Assembly (NCBI GenBank): GCA_022749755.1
Contig: CM040444.1
Span: 379,026 to 443,025 of the forward strand
Length of the DNA: 64,000 nt
Source: Azadirachta indica
Lineage: Eukaryota; Streptophyta; Magnoliopsida; Sapindales; Meliaceae
Direction of reading: 5' to 3'
The notes beneath the pieces are model-generated. The model saw only the letters and a program-made list of their open reading frames with translations, was not told the DNA's origin and made no database searches. This document shows, piece after piece, positions 21,656-35,264 of the stretch. Made by a program: the position numbers and the translations under genes. How positions within the stretch are numbered: the stretch's first letter is position 1; each line of letters begins with the position of its first letter.

Positions 21656-22692
21656 CAGATATAACAACTATGTATACTTTAAAACTCTCAAGGATGGTAT
21701 AACTATTCATCTAATCTTATATATAGATGACATGCTAAAAGTTTGTCCAAGCAAGGCTGAGATTGATAAGTTGAAGAAGCAACTATATAAAACTTTTTAA
21801 AATAAAGGATTTAAGGCCAGTGAGGAAGATCTTAGGCATTGAGTTGAAAATGAATAGAAGTGAGAGATCAAAATTTTTATCATAAGAGAAGCATATTAAG
21901 AGGTCTGGAGAAGTTTGGGATGTAAAATGCCAAACTAGTCATGACACATCTAGTAGCTTGCTACAAGCTCTCATGTTCACAAAGTCCAAAAACAAAAGAT
22001 GAAACGAAAAAGATGAAATCAGTGCCTTATGCAAATATGGTTGGAAGCTTGATGTATATAATGATGTATAAAAGATAAAACATTGCATATGTTATTAATG
22101 TGGTTAGTAGGTTCATGACCAATCCTAAAAGTAGTCATTGTTAGACTATTGAGTGGATTCTGAGGTATCTTAACGGTATTTCTAAAGTTGGTCTAGTGTA
22201 CAAGACATCTAAAGATGTTCAGATGAAACTGGAAAGATATATTAATGTTGACTTTGCAAAGGACTTGGATAAGAGAAGGTCTACAACAGGTTATATGTTT
22301 TCTTTATGTAATTGCACAATCAACTAGAAAGTAACATTTTAGCATATTGAAGTTTTATCAACAACCGAAGCAGAATATGTTACAACAGTAAACGCAATAT
22401 AAAAAGCATTATGGCTCAGAGGCTTACTATGAGAACTAGGTTTATCTCAGAAATGTGTAGTAGTGCATTGTGATAATCAAAGTGCAATTCACTTAAGTAG
22501 AAATTTGACGTATCATAAAAGGACCAAACACGTAGATGTTAAACTTCATTTCATTAGGAATCAGATTATCATCGAGTCTGTAGATTTGTTAAAAATAAAT
22601 ATAGATGACAATTTTGCTGATATGTTGACAAAGTCATTACCAAGCACTAAGTTTAATCTATGTATGAATTGGTCCAGCATTAGTAGCTTGTA
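21656..22692 (+). pseudogene. Ty1/copia pol remnant: reverse transcriptase and RNase H
   Basis: Translated across frame breaks and stops, this shows the reverse-transcriptase core YIDDM (near 21720, usually YVDDM), WILRYLNGISKVGLVY (near 22150), the RNase H region LSTTEAEYV (near 22350) and HCDNQSAIHLSRN...RTKHVDVK with FADMLTKSLP (22466-22660). These are the C-terminal half of a copia polyprotein, which copies retrotransposon RNA to DNA. Gag, protease and integrase are missing and many stops occur, so it is dead. It is followed by its 3' LTR. Confidence 0.85.
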
Positions 22693-22716
22693 AAGAAGCT
22701 AGTTTGAGCAAGAACA

Positions 22717-23319
22717 TGTTGATAGAAAATAATTAGAAGCAATGTAGAGAATTGTGAAAAATAAATGCTTGAAATACTTGAGGACCTGAGAACCCAAATA
22801 GTCATGGTAGAGTTGTTATCTTAACTTGAAAAAGATCAGATGTGGTATTAAAGAACTTGAGTACTCGAAGTCCCGTGACCCCAGAACTAAGGTATAGCAA
22901 GACGTACTTGAATTAGGGTACTGTGCCTACTTGAATTAGGACACCAGACCCACTTGAATTAGGATACTAAACCTATTTTAATTAAGATTTTTTAGGGGTA
23001 TTATAAAAGCCCTACGTTCTAGAGAATATAAAAAAGGGGGAAGAGAGGGAGAACTGGAGAGAGGTGATTTGAGATAAGAGAGTCATCTTGTATTGATTTT
23101 ATTTTCTACTTCTAATAAAAGTCCTTACATGTATTTGCTCTATAAATGTTCACAATTTTGCTAAAACATGTAAATTCTTGTTTGTCTTTAATCTTGTTTA
23201 CTATATCTTTGTTTTGTGTTCATTATTTGGTTAGCCTTAGTAGTTTTCTATCAGATCGCAATTTTAATTCAATCGTATCAATGTTAGGATATTATTTCTA
23301 AGGCTGGTTTTCTATAACA
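22717..23319 (+). repeat. Copia 3' LTR
   Basis: It runs from tgttgatagaaaataattag after a purine-rich tract to ...tctataaca, about 600 bases, with TG...CA ends. It contains a TATA-like gagaatataaaaaagg near 23020 and AATAAA near 23114, in the order expected of a plant LTR promoter and poly(A) site. Short tandem words (acttgaattagg) repeat at about 22908-22970. Confidence 0.65.
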
Positions 23320-23404
23320 GATTAATTATAGTTGCTTTAAATTAAGGACAAATTATGCAAAAACATTTTTTCAATTTTTAGAAATATATACTCGTAATTT
23401 TCTG

Positions 23405-26400
23405 CACTACAAGAAAATTTGCCACTTGAAAGCCCCTATTTTTTAGCTGGTAAGCTCTTTTCTAAGCAACACTCCTACTAATTTGGTTTTCTAAAGGGCT
23501 TGTTTCTGCACATTGTAAAAAATCAATAAAAAACCTTCTTAGTTTACAGATAGACATGTTTAATGTTTTTGAAACCACACCAAATCCAAGGAAAATAATA
23601 AATACGCATGAAAAAAATATATATTCAATTTTGTTGTCATATAATTAGTATAGTTAGGTGGTAAATCTTATCCAAATTAAAGCTTATCCTTCCTACCTAA
23701 TGCGTGGTTTTAAATGCTTAATGCCATTTTTCTTTTGTTAATGTCCGTATTTTCTGCAACATTTCAATTTAATATTAAAATTAGTCCCAATGTTGGAGAA
23801 TGCCAAATGAAAAAAAATTTGTCTTTGGACATATGCCTCAAAGTCATGGGTGAGACGATCCACCATAAACGCTTCCCAATATTCTTGTTTGATAAAGTTG
23901 CACTTCATGGGAGGCTTCTTTAACATCTTCGAATTATCCCTATACCGTAGTATTAGCTCACTTGTTAATATGTGCTTAAAATTTTTAAATGTCGTTCTAG
24001 CTATGCTGAAAATTTGTTTTCTCACTTTTCACACTTAGTACATATCTTACCTGTAGAAAGAAAAGGAAAACATAAGCAACAAAAAGATTAAAGGTTAGTG
24101 AAGTACTTAGTACTGAAAATTTAGTCACAATTTTTTCTTTTTGTCTATTTGAAATAGAATCAATCAATCAACAAGGAAAGAAACATGAGGCTCTATATAT
24201 AATCTAGTAATTTAGAGTCCATAGATATATAGTAGTTAGAATTTAAATAATGTAATGAGCTATAAGTGATTATGCAACAAAATTGATTTCTACATGTAAT
24301 AAAATGAAATAGCTAGATAGTAGATAATTAACCATAATGACACAGCAACTGTTGCATTTAAAAAGAAAATGGGCTTTGACTCAGCGTTACATGTTCTCGT
24401 TTTATTTTTCTTTTAGTTTATTCACTTCATAACTCCTAATTATGTGCATTAATGACCTAACAAATTAAATTTGGAGCATCATATCAATAAAGCCCTTGTT
24501 AACCCATAAAACTGTTGTAACAAAAAACTTTTTTTAAAGTCAATAACAATTTCATTAAATTTCGCCACAAAAAGTTCAACAATACATTATAAGATTTATA
24601 ATATAATAGAATGTTTTTATATATATATAGCCTATTATTGTATCAAATTAATCAAATCATTTGACATTATTAAATATGATTAGATTCCTTAATTAGCTAG
24701 TCATCATCAATCAACGTGCATGTAAAAATGGTGTAACAAAATAAATAGTGGCCCAATTGAAATCTAGCACAAATATGTTAAAAATAGTAGCAATAACAAT
24801 ATCATGTTTCTTTGCTATGATATTTGGGTTCAAGTGACATGGTGAACTTTTAGTGGAGGTGTTAGTGGATTTTTTCAAAAAAAGAAATTGCTAATGATTG
24901 TAGCAAGGAGTTTGGAATAGAAAATTTAGACATCAATTGGAACTCTATCAACAAGATATTTTCTTATGAATTTTCTGAGGAATGTGCTAGCATTGGGCTT
25001 CTCTTTATTTAGTAGTCCTTCACAACAAGTTGCACTAATGAGACTAAAATTTCCCAGTGCAATGAGGTGACGAATATTAGTTTTAATTGATTGGTTTTGT
25101 TCTCAACAAGATTAACGTTCATGAACTAGATTTAAACCAAACCTCCTTACCTTATGAAGTAATTGCTTGTGGATCTGTATTAGTTTTGAACAATGTTACT
25201 AAGCAAAGAGGTCCTCATCTATTAGCCTAAGTAATGGTTGTTGTTGCTAAATGAAAAAGTTGACACAATCTATTATTTTGCATGTTAATATGCACAGCCT
25301 TCTTTCCTACTTTAACTTTCCAAATGTGCACCATAGGATTATGCAACAAAGTTTTTCTTTCACTGAGGTTTTGGTAGTCTTATTTTGAGTGGAAGAGATT
25401 TAAGATGTTAATGATAATTTTGATCATCCATTTGTTGCTGATGCTATAGCAAATGAAAGAGAGCTTGCTCTTTTAGAAAAGAATGGAAAAATTTTTAAAA
25501 TGGTTTGCTTATATCCATTTAACAATGTTTCTACATCTCCTTCTTCTTCTTGATTTTTTTCTGTTATGGAAGTTCTATTGCTATCGTATCAAGGAGCCCA
25601 ATGGTTCATAACTTATCTTTTTCTTTTTTTTTTTTTTTGAATATGCATGTTCTTACTAATTAACTTTTTAAAGTATGTATACATTGGGATCTACAAATAG
25701 AGCCATATATATGAATGTTTGTGTTGAAAAAGGCTTTTGATAACCTTGACTAAAAATCTTTTCTTTCTTAAAGACTATCGATGCTTGATATTTAGAGTGG
25801 TGTTAAAATCCCAATTATTCGTTCTTATAGCTGAGTAAAGAGATCTATTGGTGACTACAGAATGAAACTTCTATAAAATTAGTTTCACATTTTGTATTTG
25901 ATGCATTGAGTTAATTTGTGTAGTAATTTTGTAAGTGTTGCATGCAAGGCCTAAGGGTGAGATGATTTTTCTTTAAATAGTCTCTACATATTATTGTATT
26001 CATATAACTATGTTCAAACTTTAACGGATTTTTTTTTTTTGTTTTTGGTTTATTTTGAAATAGACACTTGATCTCATATGGCCTTTTATATGTAAATATT
26101 TGTTAGTAATTTATTACAATCAATATTGGTCTTCATTTGGTTGCAAATTTTTACAGTACATGTGGTTGTGTTTTGTATTTTTACAGGACAAATAGAAAGA
26201 TGATGGAAATATGCATTGCAAGCTTTAAGTACATTTGAAGCTGGGGTCGAACATTGAAAAAGATGTAAATAGCCGCTCCAAGCTCGAAAACTTTTGTATG
26301 AGTATTTGTTACTTCTTTGTAATTAAATGGTAAAGAATGCTGAATAGGTTTATTGATATATTTATGTATGCATGATGATATTTTATCTTTCAGTTGCATT

Positions 26401-27576
26401 TGATTCGAAAAGATAGAATTTGTTTTATGATTTTTGGACTTTGAAATTTGATTTGCAAGTTTTTTTGCATTTAAGTATTAATAACAATGGCATGTAGCAT
26501 CGATTTTGCCATTTATGTCAGGAATGAAGGCTTTCAATTCATTATTTAAAAATGTCGTGCCTAATTAGATAGGTTTCACTTGTTGTGGACATACACATGC
26601 GTCTAATTCAGACTTTATTAAGTGCTGATACATCTTATACTGCACAATACAATTAGATGAATAATTTTTTCTTTCATTTCAAATGCAATATCACTGTATC
26701 CACCTCTACCTTCATAATAAACTTTTTATGCATTATCACTTTGTTATATGTACGCAAAAGAAGTTGGACATTTAGTTGCCAATAAATGTCTATTATTTTA
26801 CCGAGAAAAGGTTAGTTAAGGTCATAATTAATGTTTGATCAAGTGGAGTAATTAATTGCAATATTTTAAAAATTTTTTGGTGATTCTAATTTATCAAAAA
26901 ATATTATTACGTGCGATTAATAATAGTTATTTAGCAAAAAAAAATTATTGTCTTTGAAAATTAATAAAATATAATATTGCTTACAGAAGTATATTTATTT
27001 CAATTAACAAGAAAACGTGATTGACAAATATATATATAAAATGAATGACGCAATTTCTTATGTCACAAATTATGATAAAAATAAAATGTATCAAGTATTG
27101 TCAAGAAAATTTGACACCAAAATTAAGTGTCACAACTCATCTGTCGAGATAGCCCTATTTTTTTTTGTAGGTTAGTATAAAATTATCATCCCCATTTTAA
27201 AGCTATCAATGAATTCCAAATTGTAGAGCATTTGGAATATATTCAATGTTTCAGCATTACTTTTTTTTATGAGATGATATAAGCTGACATAGTGTTGAAG
27301 CGATACTAGCTAAATGTTTTTCTAGCATACATCTTGAGTATTTAATAATAAAGATTCTGAAAAAAAGGGTAAATAACCCACGAAGGGTGAGATAAATAAT
27401 TCACATCGGGAATAATTGAAGAAAATATTATTGATTGAACGAATTAGAAACTAATGAACAATAAGACTTACATACACTAGTATGTATCCTAAATCTAAAA
27501 GAACAAGGATTCGCCACGAATAATGAATTTTACTAAGATTAAAATAATAAAATAGAATCCTACTTAAATAATAAAA
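23405..27576. other. CACTA-like left terminus followed by unrecognised DNA
   Basis: The motif cactacaagaaaatttgcca at 23405 has the typical sequence of a plant CACTA transposon end. A degraded candidate partner, ttttttttgtagg, ends near 27172, which would make an element of about 3.8 kb, but the match is weak. No transposase domain is legible inside. A short open stretch around 25390-25540 is unrecognised. Long T runs occur near 25620 and 26030. Confidence 0.35.
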
Positions 27577-28093
27577 TTACCTTGCATTTAGAAACAAACC
27601 CGTCCTTAAGTTTTGCAACAACCAAAAGATTATTTGGAGAATGAAACTTGTAATTAAAGGATACATCAATAAATACATGGAACTTGGAATATTTGTTGTA
27701 GTCAAATTCTCTTGTAACTTGTTTCTAGTTTTTAATCTTGTAATTTGAAAACAACTAAACTTTCTTTTCTTCATGCGTTTGTTTGAAGATCTACAAAGAA
27801 TTTGGTTTTTGCATGAAAGAATCATCATAACCTTTCTTTGGTTGGTCTTCAAATACTACTTAATTTGAATTCCAATTGTTTCCATCTTCTCAACTTGACT
27901 ATCTTTAAGAACAACTTTATCTTCCTTCACTTGAAAAGGTAAAACCATGTCAATCATCATATCTTCAAAAGGAACATGTTTGGCTTTAACTTTAATTGGT
28001 AAAACTTCTTCAAGAACAAATTGTTTAGTATTGGTGTTACCTTTAATTTCCTTTGAATCTTTTTCTACAATATCTACCTCACCAATGGAAGCA
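27577..28093 (-). pseudogene. Decayed minus-strand open stretches left of the gap
   Basis: Read leftwards from the gap, the minus strand has an acidic stretch of about 75 residues (27870-28093) and then frame-shifted segments such as KFHVFIDVSFNYKFHSPNN near 27650. They do not match copia reverse transcriptase. They may be a retrotransposon linker or a separate element. Because a gap of unknown size intervenes, they need not belong to the copia remnant on the other side. Confidence 0.3.
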
Positions 28094-28193
28094 NNNNNNN
28101 NNNNNNNNNNNNNNNNNNNNNNNNNNNNNNNNNNNNNNNNNNNNNNNNNNNNNNNNNNNNNNNNNNNNNNNNNNNNNNNNNNNNNNNNNNNNN
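28094..28193. other. Assembly gap (100 N)
   Basis: Exactly 100 N characters, the conventional placeholder for a scaffold gap of unknown length. It falls within minus-strand retrotransposon sequence, a typical place for assembly breaks, and lies between copies A and B of the large duplication. Distances across it are therefore not reliable. Confidence 0.99.
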
Positions 28194-30185
28194 CAAGGCA
28201 TAAAGTTTACCATCAAGACTTGCAGTTCTCGATGGTCCAAATAAATCCATGTGGAGAAGTTTTAAATAGAAATATGCATTTTTGATTTAAATGAATTTTT
28301 CACTTGTTTTCCAAGTTAGCAAGCATCACAAATTTTGACTTTCACAAAATCAATTTTTGATAGGCCATTCACAAGATTCTTTTTGATAATTTTTTAAATC
28401 AAATCCATGCTTACATGACCTAACCTTTTATGCCATAGCCAATTACTTTCATGCAATGCCGAAAAAAAACAATTTTCACCATTCAAAGTGCAATAAACTT
28501 TAATGGTATATACATTTCCAGATCTAATGCCCACAAACACAATGCTATCATCACACAAACTTCTAATTATGTAAGATGTGGGTTCAAAAACAACTTTGTG
28601 TCCTTTATCACATAATTGACTCACACTAAGAAGATTATGTTTTAAATTATTAACTAATAAAACATTTTCAATCAAAATGGCACATTTGTTACCTACATTA
28701 CAAGAGTCAATGCTTTTTCTTTTAGCGTTGTCCCCAAATGTGACATGTCCTCCATCTTTCTTCTTGGTAAAGCTTGAAAAAAGAGAGATATTGCTGCTCA
28801 TGTGCCTTGAACAACCACTATTGAGAAACCACTTTTTGCTCTTTAGTACTTATAAGGAAGAATTAAGTTGAGGTTTTAGGTACCCAAATTTTCTTGGGTC
28901 CTTGGGTGTTAGCATTGGTTCCTTTTGGAACCCATTTCATATTGTAACCTAACACATTCATCTTGATTGGACATCTATTTTTTAAATGCCCATAAATGTT
29001 ACAATATGTACATGTGGCTTTTGTTTTAATTTTAGGAGAAGGTTTTAGAAAATAAGTTTTATAAAGTTTTTGCTTAAAGTGAGGCTTGTAGACAATGCCA
29101 CTCTTATCAAACACATATTTTTGAGATCTAAGAAGAAGTTACAAACCTTTTTGACCCCTAGTTAATTTGACAAGAATTTCATTAGTCTAAAGATTGTTTC
29201 TTGAGTTTTTCAATCTCATTTAGATGCATTTTCTTCTTTTCAAAAATAGCATTTATTTCTTTCAAAGAAATGATCTCTTTAGACAAATATCAATTTTCTT
29301 TTTGAGATTTTGGTTCTTAGATATCACTTTTTCAAAATTTACATGCAATTCTTTAAAAATATTTAATAATTCATCATATGAATAAAAAAAGTTCAAAATC
29401 ATGTACCTTATCATTGCTATTGAACTTCTTTTCCATAAGAGCAATCATCTCTTCATTGTCATCTTCTTCTTCATCATCACTTTTAATTATTAATGACTTG
29501 AAAGTAATGTTTTTCTTCTTCTTATCCTCATCCACTCGATCATCAAATTTTATCTTTATAATCCATGACTGAACTAATGAAATCATCAAAGGAAAGTGTA
29601 TTGAGCTTCTTAGCTTTTTCTATGGCCATCATCTTTGCCCTCTACTCCTCAGCAAAGATCTTAAGATTTTATTGACTTGCTCATTATTGGAGTAGGTTTT
29701 ATTGAGAGCCTTGAGAGAATTTACGATGTCCGTAAACCTACTGTACATGGCATGTGACCCAATCTTGAACAACTCATATTGCCTAGTGAGTCTACTAATT
29801 TTTTATTCCTTCACTTGACTTGTATTCTTATACACTACCACTAAGGCATGCCAAATTTCATAGGCCATTTCACACTCAAAAATTCTACGGAACTATTTCT
29901 CATCTACCCCACAATATAAGGTGTTTACAGCCTTCACATTTAAAGTGACATTTCTCTTGTTGGTTTCATTCATTCCCGATGAGGCTTAAGAACCTCCTCT
30001 CCTTCATTCCTCTTTATGGGAATCCTAGGTCCCTCACTAACCACTTGCCACAATTCATAGTCACATGCTTGCAAATAAATTCTCATTCTAGCCTTTCAAA
30101 GGATAGTTATTTCCATCAAAAAATGGAGGCATTAAAGTGGATTAACCTTCTACATGTCTTAGGGTTGCCATTGGATCTTCTCTAA
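28194..30185 (-). pseudogene. Ty1/copia gag-pol remnant (gag, zinc knuckle, protease, integrase N-terminus)
   Basis: In minus-strand order: a gag UBN2-type domain (about 29960-29650, including a FECEMAYEIWHALVV-like stretch); an acidic coiled-coil segment (29589-29262); a CCHC zinc knuckle CTYCNIYGHLKNRCPI in 29114-28863; a protease site reading NSGCSRHM, where the usual catalytic Asp is Asn; the gag-pre-integrase HHCC zinc motif (WHKRLGH ... CDACQLGK); and the start of the integrase core, cut by the gap. Frameshifts and stops break it into at least five frames. It packaged and integrated its own RNA when active; it is now dead. Confidence 0.8.
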
Positions 30186-30227
30186 GATGATTAGTCTTTC
30201 ACAAGAGAACCGAGCTTTCATACCGAT

Positions 30228-30565
30228 TGAAATACTGATAAGCAACCTAAGAGGAGGGTGAATCGGGTTTCTAACACAAATTTCGATAAATTCCCTAAAC
30301 AATCAACTCAGTCAATCCAAACACAAATAAAGGAGTTTAAAGGGTAGAGAAACAAACACACAAATTTATTGTAATTCGGCAACAACCCACCTATATCCAT
30401 TCCTTCAAGATTCACTCGAAGTATTTACAAACATCAAGCCTTGATTCCATAAGATTTCACAATTTTACAACTTAGAGTTTAATATTCTACAAATCTTACA
30501 AATTTTAGCTCACCACAAACACTCACAATATCTCTAAACTAAGTGAAAGACCCTCCTCTTTCACT
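30228..30565 (-). repeat. Probable 5' LTR (or part) of the minus-strand copia remnant
   Basis: On the minus strand the gag region is preceded by a degraded initiator-tRNA-like primer site (tcggtatgaaagctcgg, about 30207-30223) and then by sequence ending cttatcagtatttca at 30228, a good LTR end. The outer end is not defined. No matching 3' LTR is visible to the left, possibly because it was lost at the gap. Confidence 0.5.
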
Positions 30566-33419
30566 TTTTTACAATAAGTAATAATAAAATTTTATATTAT
30601 TACTATCAAAAAAAAAAAAGATTTGAATTAATCTTAGAAATATAGTTTACTATATGATGTGGTATTTTAAAAGAGTATAATAAATTATAAATTCCTGTAG
30701 ATTATTTTGTAATTAAAAAAAAAAAGTTTAAACCTACTGAATTTCATGGTTCTCATTGGTTTAAGTTAAAGATAAAATCGAAAAATAACTTAGAATTAAG
30801 GAGTTAGAGGGCATTTTTGAAACCATTGGGAGAAATGAGTATTTGGCTCAAACCTGAGGGGGGTACTAGGCATTTTTCTGAAAAGAAATCATACAATAGG
30901 TTGCAAAAGAAGTGAGGAAGGATTGTATCTTTTGACGCAATTAGAATATTAAACTTGATTTTTTGCCAAGCCACACAAGCTTTTGTTTTGGAAATTGTAC
31001 AATTGAACTCCTATCTTAGGAATAACTAATTCTGAAAGAGAGTGCACAAAGAAGGAGATTTTTGTTATATGGATTATAAGGTTTGGTAATGAAAATTAGT
31101 TTTGTTTATTGAAAAGAGAGTTTCTAAAAAAAAAAACTAAAATGTTTTAATTGAAGGCATAATGCAATTTGAGCTTTATTTATAAAAGATGAAGCTTTTA
31201 ATGTGTGTAAGGTAGTGTTTTTTTTTTTTTTCTCTCTCAAATTTGAACATGGTTGAAGTCTGAATTTGACTGAAATTTGAATCTAATTGATATATTTATT
31301 TATTTTTTTGTTTTAAATGTTTAAATATAAATGTTAAATTATTTATTTTTTTAAATAAAAAATCTGAACTTGATATGTTGACATATATATCATAAAAAAT
31401 CTTAAATTAATAAATTAATTTGTTAAATAAATATTAGATAACAAATTAAAGGTATTATTGACAAATAAAATATTTAAATTATACATATATAAGTTAAAAA
31501 ACAAACAACTTTTAAATATGTGAAAAATTATATTCAGACTTCAGTCGAAAAAATAAATAGACCCTAAGTCTTACATCATGATTATGTGCAGTATACATAA
31601 ATATAATGCAAACATCTTCTTTCATAATATATATGATTATTATTTCAAATAACATATAGTTGATACTTTGTCTTTCCTTGCAATCACACAATTTTTCGAC
31701 AGTGTTTTTTTTTAGTATATTTTGACAAATTCCCCAGTTTTATTGGATCTTGTTTTCTATTAAATTTGCTTAATTTTGCTTTCTATCATACGAAAATTGC
31801 TTCAAAAATTAATGGTATGTATATATCACTTGAATTCGCTCAATTTTGTTTTCTTTTTATATTCATTTGCGAATTTGTTGTATACATAGTGTATACTTAT
31901 TTATGTATATGTATTTATAGAATATGTAGAGTTCTAAATAAAAAGATTGAGTGAACTCATCATGATGTAGAGCAATTATTTAAAATCATTGATGCTAGTA
32001 TGCATATATGTATGTGTGTGTATAACTATATATATTTTTTCTTATATTATTTGTATTCATACATTTTTAACTGTTGAAATTATATCATACATATATAATA
32101 ATTATGGTGCATTAACTATTCACTAATTATATGTATTAAATTTAATTTCAATCGTTAGAAATATTTATATTTAATGATTTACAAATAATTTAAAAAAATA
32201 TGTAAAATTATAGGGTTGTTAGTTTTTCCTGATATATACCTTTGTTTCTAAAATTTTTTAGTATATAAAATAAAACAAACTCTGTCAAGTTAAACATTTT
32301 AGTCCCTAATATATAAGGATAATAAAAGTATAAGTTTAACACTCAACTAAGAGCTAACTTCGGTTATCTAACAGTTGAAGGGAGGTATGTGTAGGTTCCT
32401 CAAACCTTGCATCTACATGTGAGTTTTCCAAACCTTTGAAGATGTATATGTTGATTTCCCTCACTTTTAATTAATAATTAAGCAATTCAAAAGTGTTGAT
32501 AACAAAAGGAAAATTATCATTGTCTATCATACCCGTTGCCGTTGCCAGTCAATCAGTTGTCGCCAACAATCATCAACCGTTTGGATTTCTAGGAATATCA
32601 TTAAATCTTTTCTTGAATTCACTATGCAACAGTACCATTGTTATCACCTTTTTAGCAATTATTTTCTATAAAATTGAAATTGAATGTTTAAATATTAAAT
32701 ATTCAACTTTAGATTTATGGTGAACTATTAATCAAACAATGATAATAATGATATCATTATATAGAGCATTCAATAAAAATTTTAATGATGTTCATATCAA
32801 CAAAAACGACTTTTCGGTCCTTTCAAATTTTAATATCAAAAATTAGATAAGAAAATTTTTCTCAACACAATAAAATAATACAGTATAGTTAGATTCACAA
32901 AATACGCCGAAACAGTTCTGTAGCAATCAACAAACAGGCGTGTACAATGTTAATCTTAAGACTGATGAAGACGACTTTTCAGGCAGTCAACGGATAAGAA
33001 ATCAATGGAAAAAATTGTGTGGTCTCCATTCTCCCAACTGAGAAGAGTTACAGCTACAAATTTGAAAGACCAATATAAGTGGGTGTAGAGCCAATTCATC
33101 AAATCAAAGCCACAGCAAATTTATTAGATACTTCAAAATAAGAGAAGCAAAACGATCTGGATCGGCTCATCCACAGACCAGCGATCAAGCAACCTTATTT
33201 TCCGTCAGGATTTGGTGCAACACTTGCTACAATCAATCAATCTTTTCTTTCTGCGATACTTGTTTTCTCATATTAATAGTAGTGTTATCTTCAACTCCAT
33301 TTTGTTTCAGTTATTCCTAGTTTTTGTTTAAGATACTAGTTAATTTTTTTTCAATTTAATCAGTATTTTTTTCAATTTAATCTCAATTTAATCCCAAACA
33401 TTCGCTCACAATATTACGA
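30566..33419. other. Gene-free AT-rich DNA
   Basis: No gene is recognised. Homopolymer A/T runs are common (30608, 30716, 31220). Short open frames at 31766-31954 and 32493-32723 have no family resemblance. A moderately GC-richer patch at about 32870-33250 has no coherent frame. Confidence 0.5.
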
Positions 33420-33815
33420 GTTTCTTACTATGTCAATCTAACCGATTAAACACAAATAATAGTAAATAACCTTTGTTTTAATTAATTTTCTTAAAAATCA
33501 ATATCATAATTGAAGATTGGTCCACAGGTACAAAAACTAAAACTAATTAAAAATTGGATCCAACCAAATTTGATTCCGTTTTTAAATTTTTATTCAATTA
33601 TTTTTTTACTTCTATATAATTCGATCTGATTATACTACATCACTTCTACATTAAAAATATAAAACAAATTAAATTTTTATGATGTATACTCTAAATTCTA
33701 AAGTTAATTTTTATAGCTTGATATTTTAATAAATAAAATTTACTAATTCTCAAATTAAAATAAACCAATTACAATATAAAATCGAACCAAACCAATTTGT
33801 GATGTGATGAAAGTT
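33420..33815 (+). repeat. Diverged direct repeat, left member
   Basis: This stretch and 35265-35640 share order and many words: tttcttactatgtcaatcta against cttgctatgtcagtctatct, attttcttaaaaatca, taatttttatagcttgatattttaataaat against aaatttttatatcttgattttttaataaat, and the terminal aaccaaaccaatt. By eye I estimate roughly 70 percent similarity. The relationship is much older than the large duplication. It may be an LTR pair or a dispersed repeat family. Confidence 0.55.
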
Positions 33816-35264
33816 AGGTAACGATAATAGTCTCAGTTAATTAACGACGTAGGAATTTCAAACTACCAACCCAACAATGTTTGCTTTTATATCTATTTAT
33901 TTATAAAAGTAAATATCTTATTGGTCAATTAATAATGTGCAGATTTTTTCAGCCTCTTATCACTACTGTTTGATTATGGTGATAAAAGATGGGGGAAATT
34001 TAAATTATCGTTTTCGGACAAATGATAGTTTACTCATCTACAATACTCATACGCTTAAGTTGCGTAAAATCGTGTGAAGAGAATTCTAATAGTAGCAACA
34101 AATGTAGCAATAAATGAAGGTTGACGGCAGGTGGTGGTGTCAACGATCATTGTGGATGTTGTTGGTGGCAAGTCTGTTGGCTAAACTAAAATGATCAAAC
34201 CTACTCAAACTAAAGCAAACTCATATGGTTCTAGTTTGGTTTCAGTTCTTTAATCGAGCTCGAAATAAATAATTGAAAAATTATGATACACAATTTTTTT
34301 TTTCTTTATTTTATCTTGCAAGTAGAGAAAAATTATGAATTAATAAGTTAAATGATATAAAAATCACTAATCATAATATTATTTCAAGTAGGTAAAAATA
34401 GAGAGAGACGGCAAAAAAAAAAAGTATTAAGTGAGATTTAAAATTAAAATATTAGAAATTAAAAGAATAAACTAAGGGTAAAATTAAGAAAGAAAACATT
34501 TAATTATTATGACATTTAGTTATTTAAATTTAAGTTAAATTTTTTAATTTGATTATATTCAAACAATTTTAACAAATTTTAAGACATAAGTTAAAAAAAT
34601 AAGTATCACTTAAAAATCTGAATAGTTTTGTTCAAACTTCAGTTAAAAAAACAAATGGGCTCTTATCATTTGTCTTTTTCACTTATTACTTAGAGTCTTT
34701 TTTTAGTTCATACTTAATTAACTGAATTCTATTTTATTATGTAATTAACTATATGTATTTTTTAATTTAATGTTAATTATATGATACTTATTGTTCAATA
34801 GAAAACGTAATTTTTTTTCACTTTTTGGTTGAATATAAAAGTCTAAATGATTTAACTATGATTGGGTCTATTTGTATCTAAAAATTTAGATATTATTGTT
34901 ACTTGAAATCGAGATACCCTCTGAGTGTCAATTGTGTCTTTGACCAATGAAGCTAATCAGAGATTTCAGTTTGAACACTTATAATGAATATTCACAATGT
35001 AATTTACTAATAAAGATAATTTAAAGTAAATAAAATAGTATTACTTTTTTGTCTATTTAATGTTCAATTAATCTTGAACCTTAAATTTTTTCTCATATCA
35101 TATTACAATAATTGATTTACGGAAAAAAATAATATTTGGAAAATTTTAAATTACAGAAGGATTTGTGGGTAGAAATTATTTTGAAAATAACGGTATTTCG
35201 GTTCAATGAATATTTTTTATTTTTATACAACAAAATTAAAATATAATCTTGTTATTAGCATGCC
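33816..35264. other. No gene seen
   Basis: AT-rich DNA between the two members of the diverged repeat pair. No open frame, RNA gene or transposon domain is legible. Confidence 0.45.

Noticed and set aside
27577..27852. Possible host gene left of the N gap
   Set aside because: Minus-strand frames shift several times, contain stops and match no family; retrotransposon debris near an assembly gap is the simpler reading.
29378..29572. Serine-rich plus-strand frame
   Set aside because: Antisense of the acidic gag segment of the minus-strand copia remnant.
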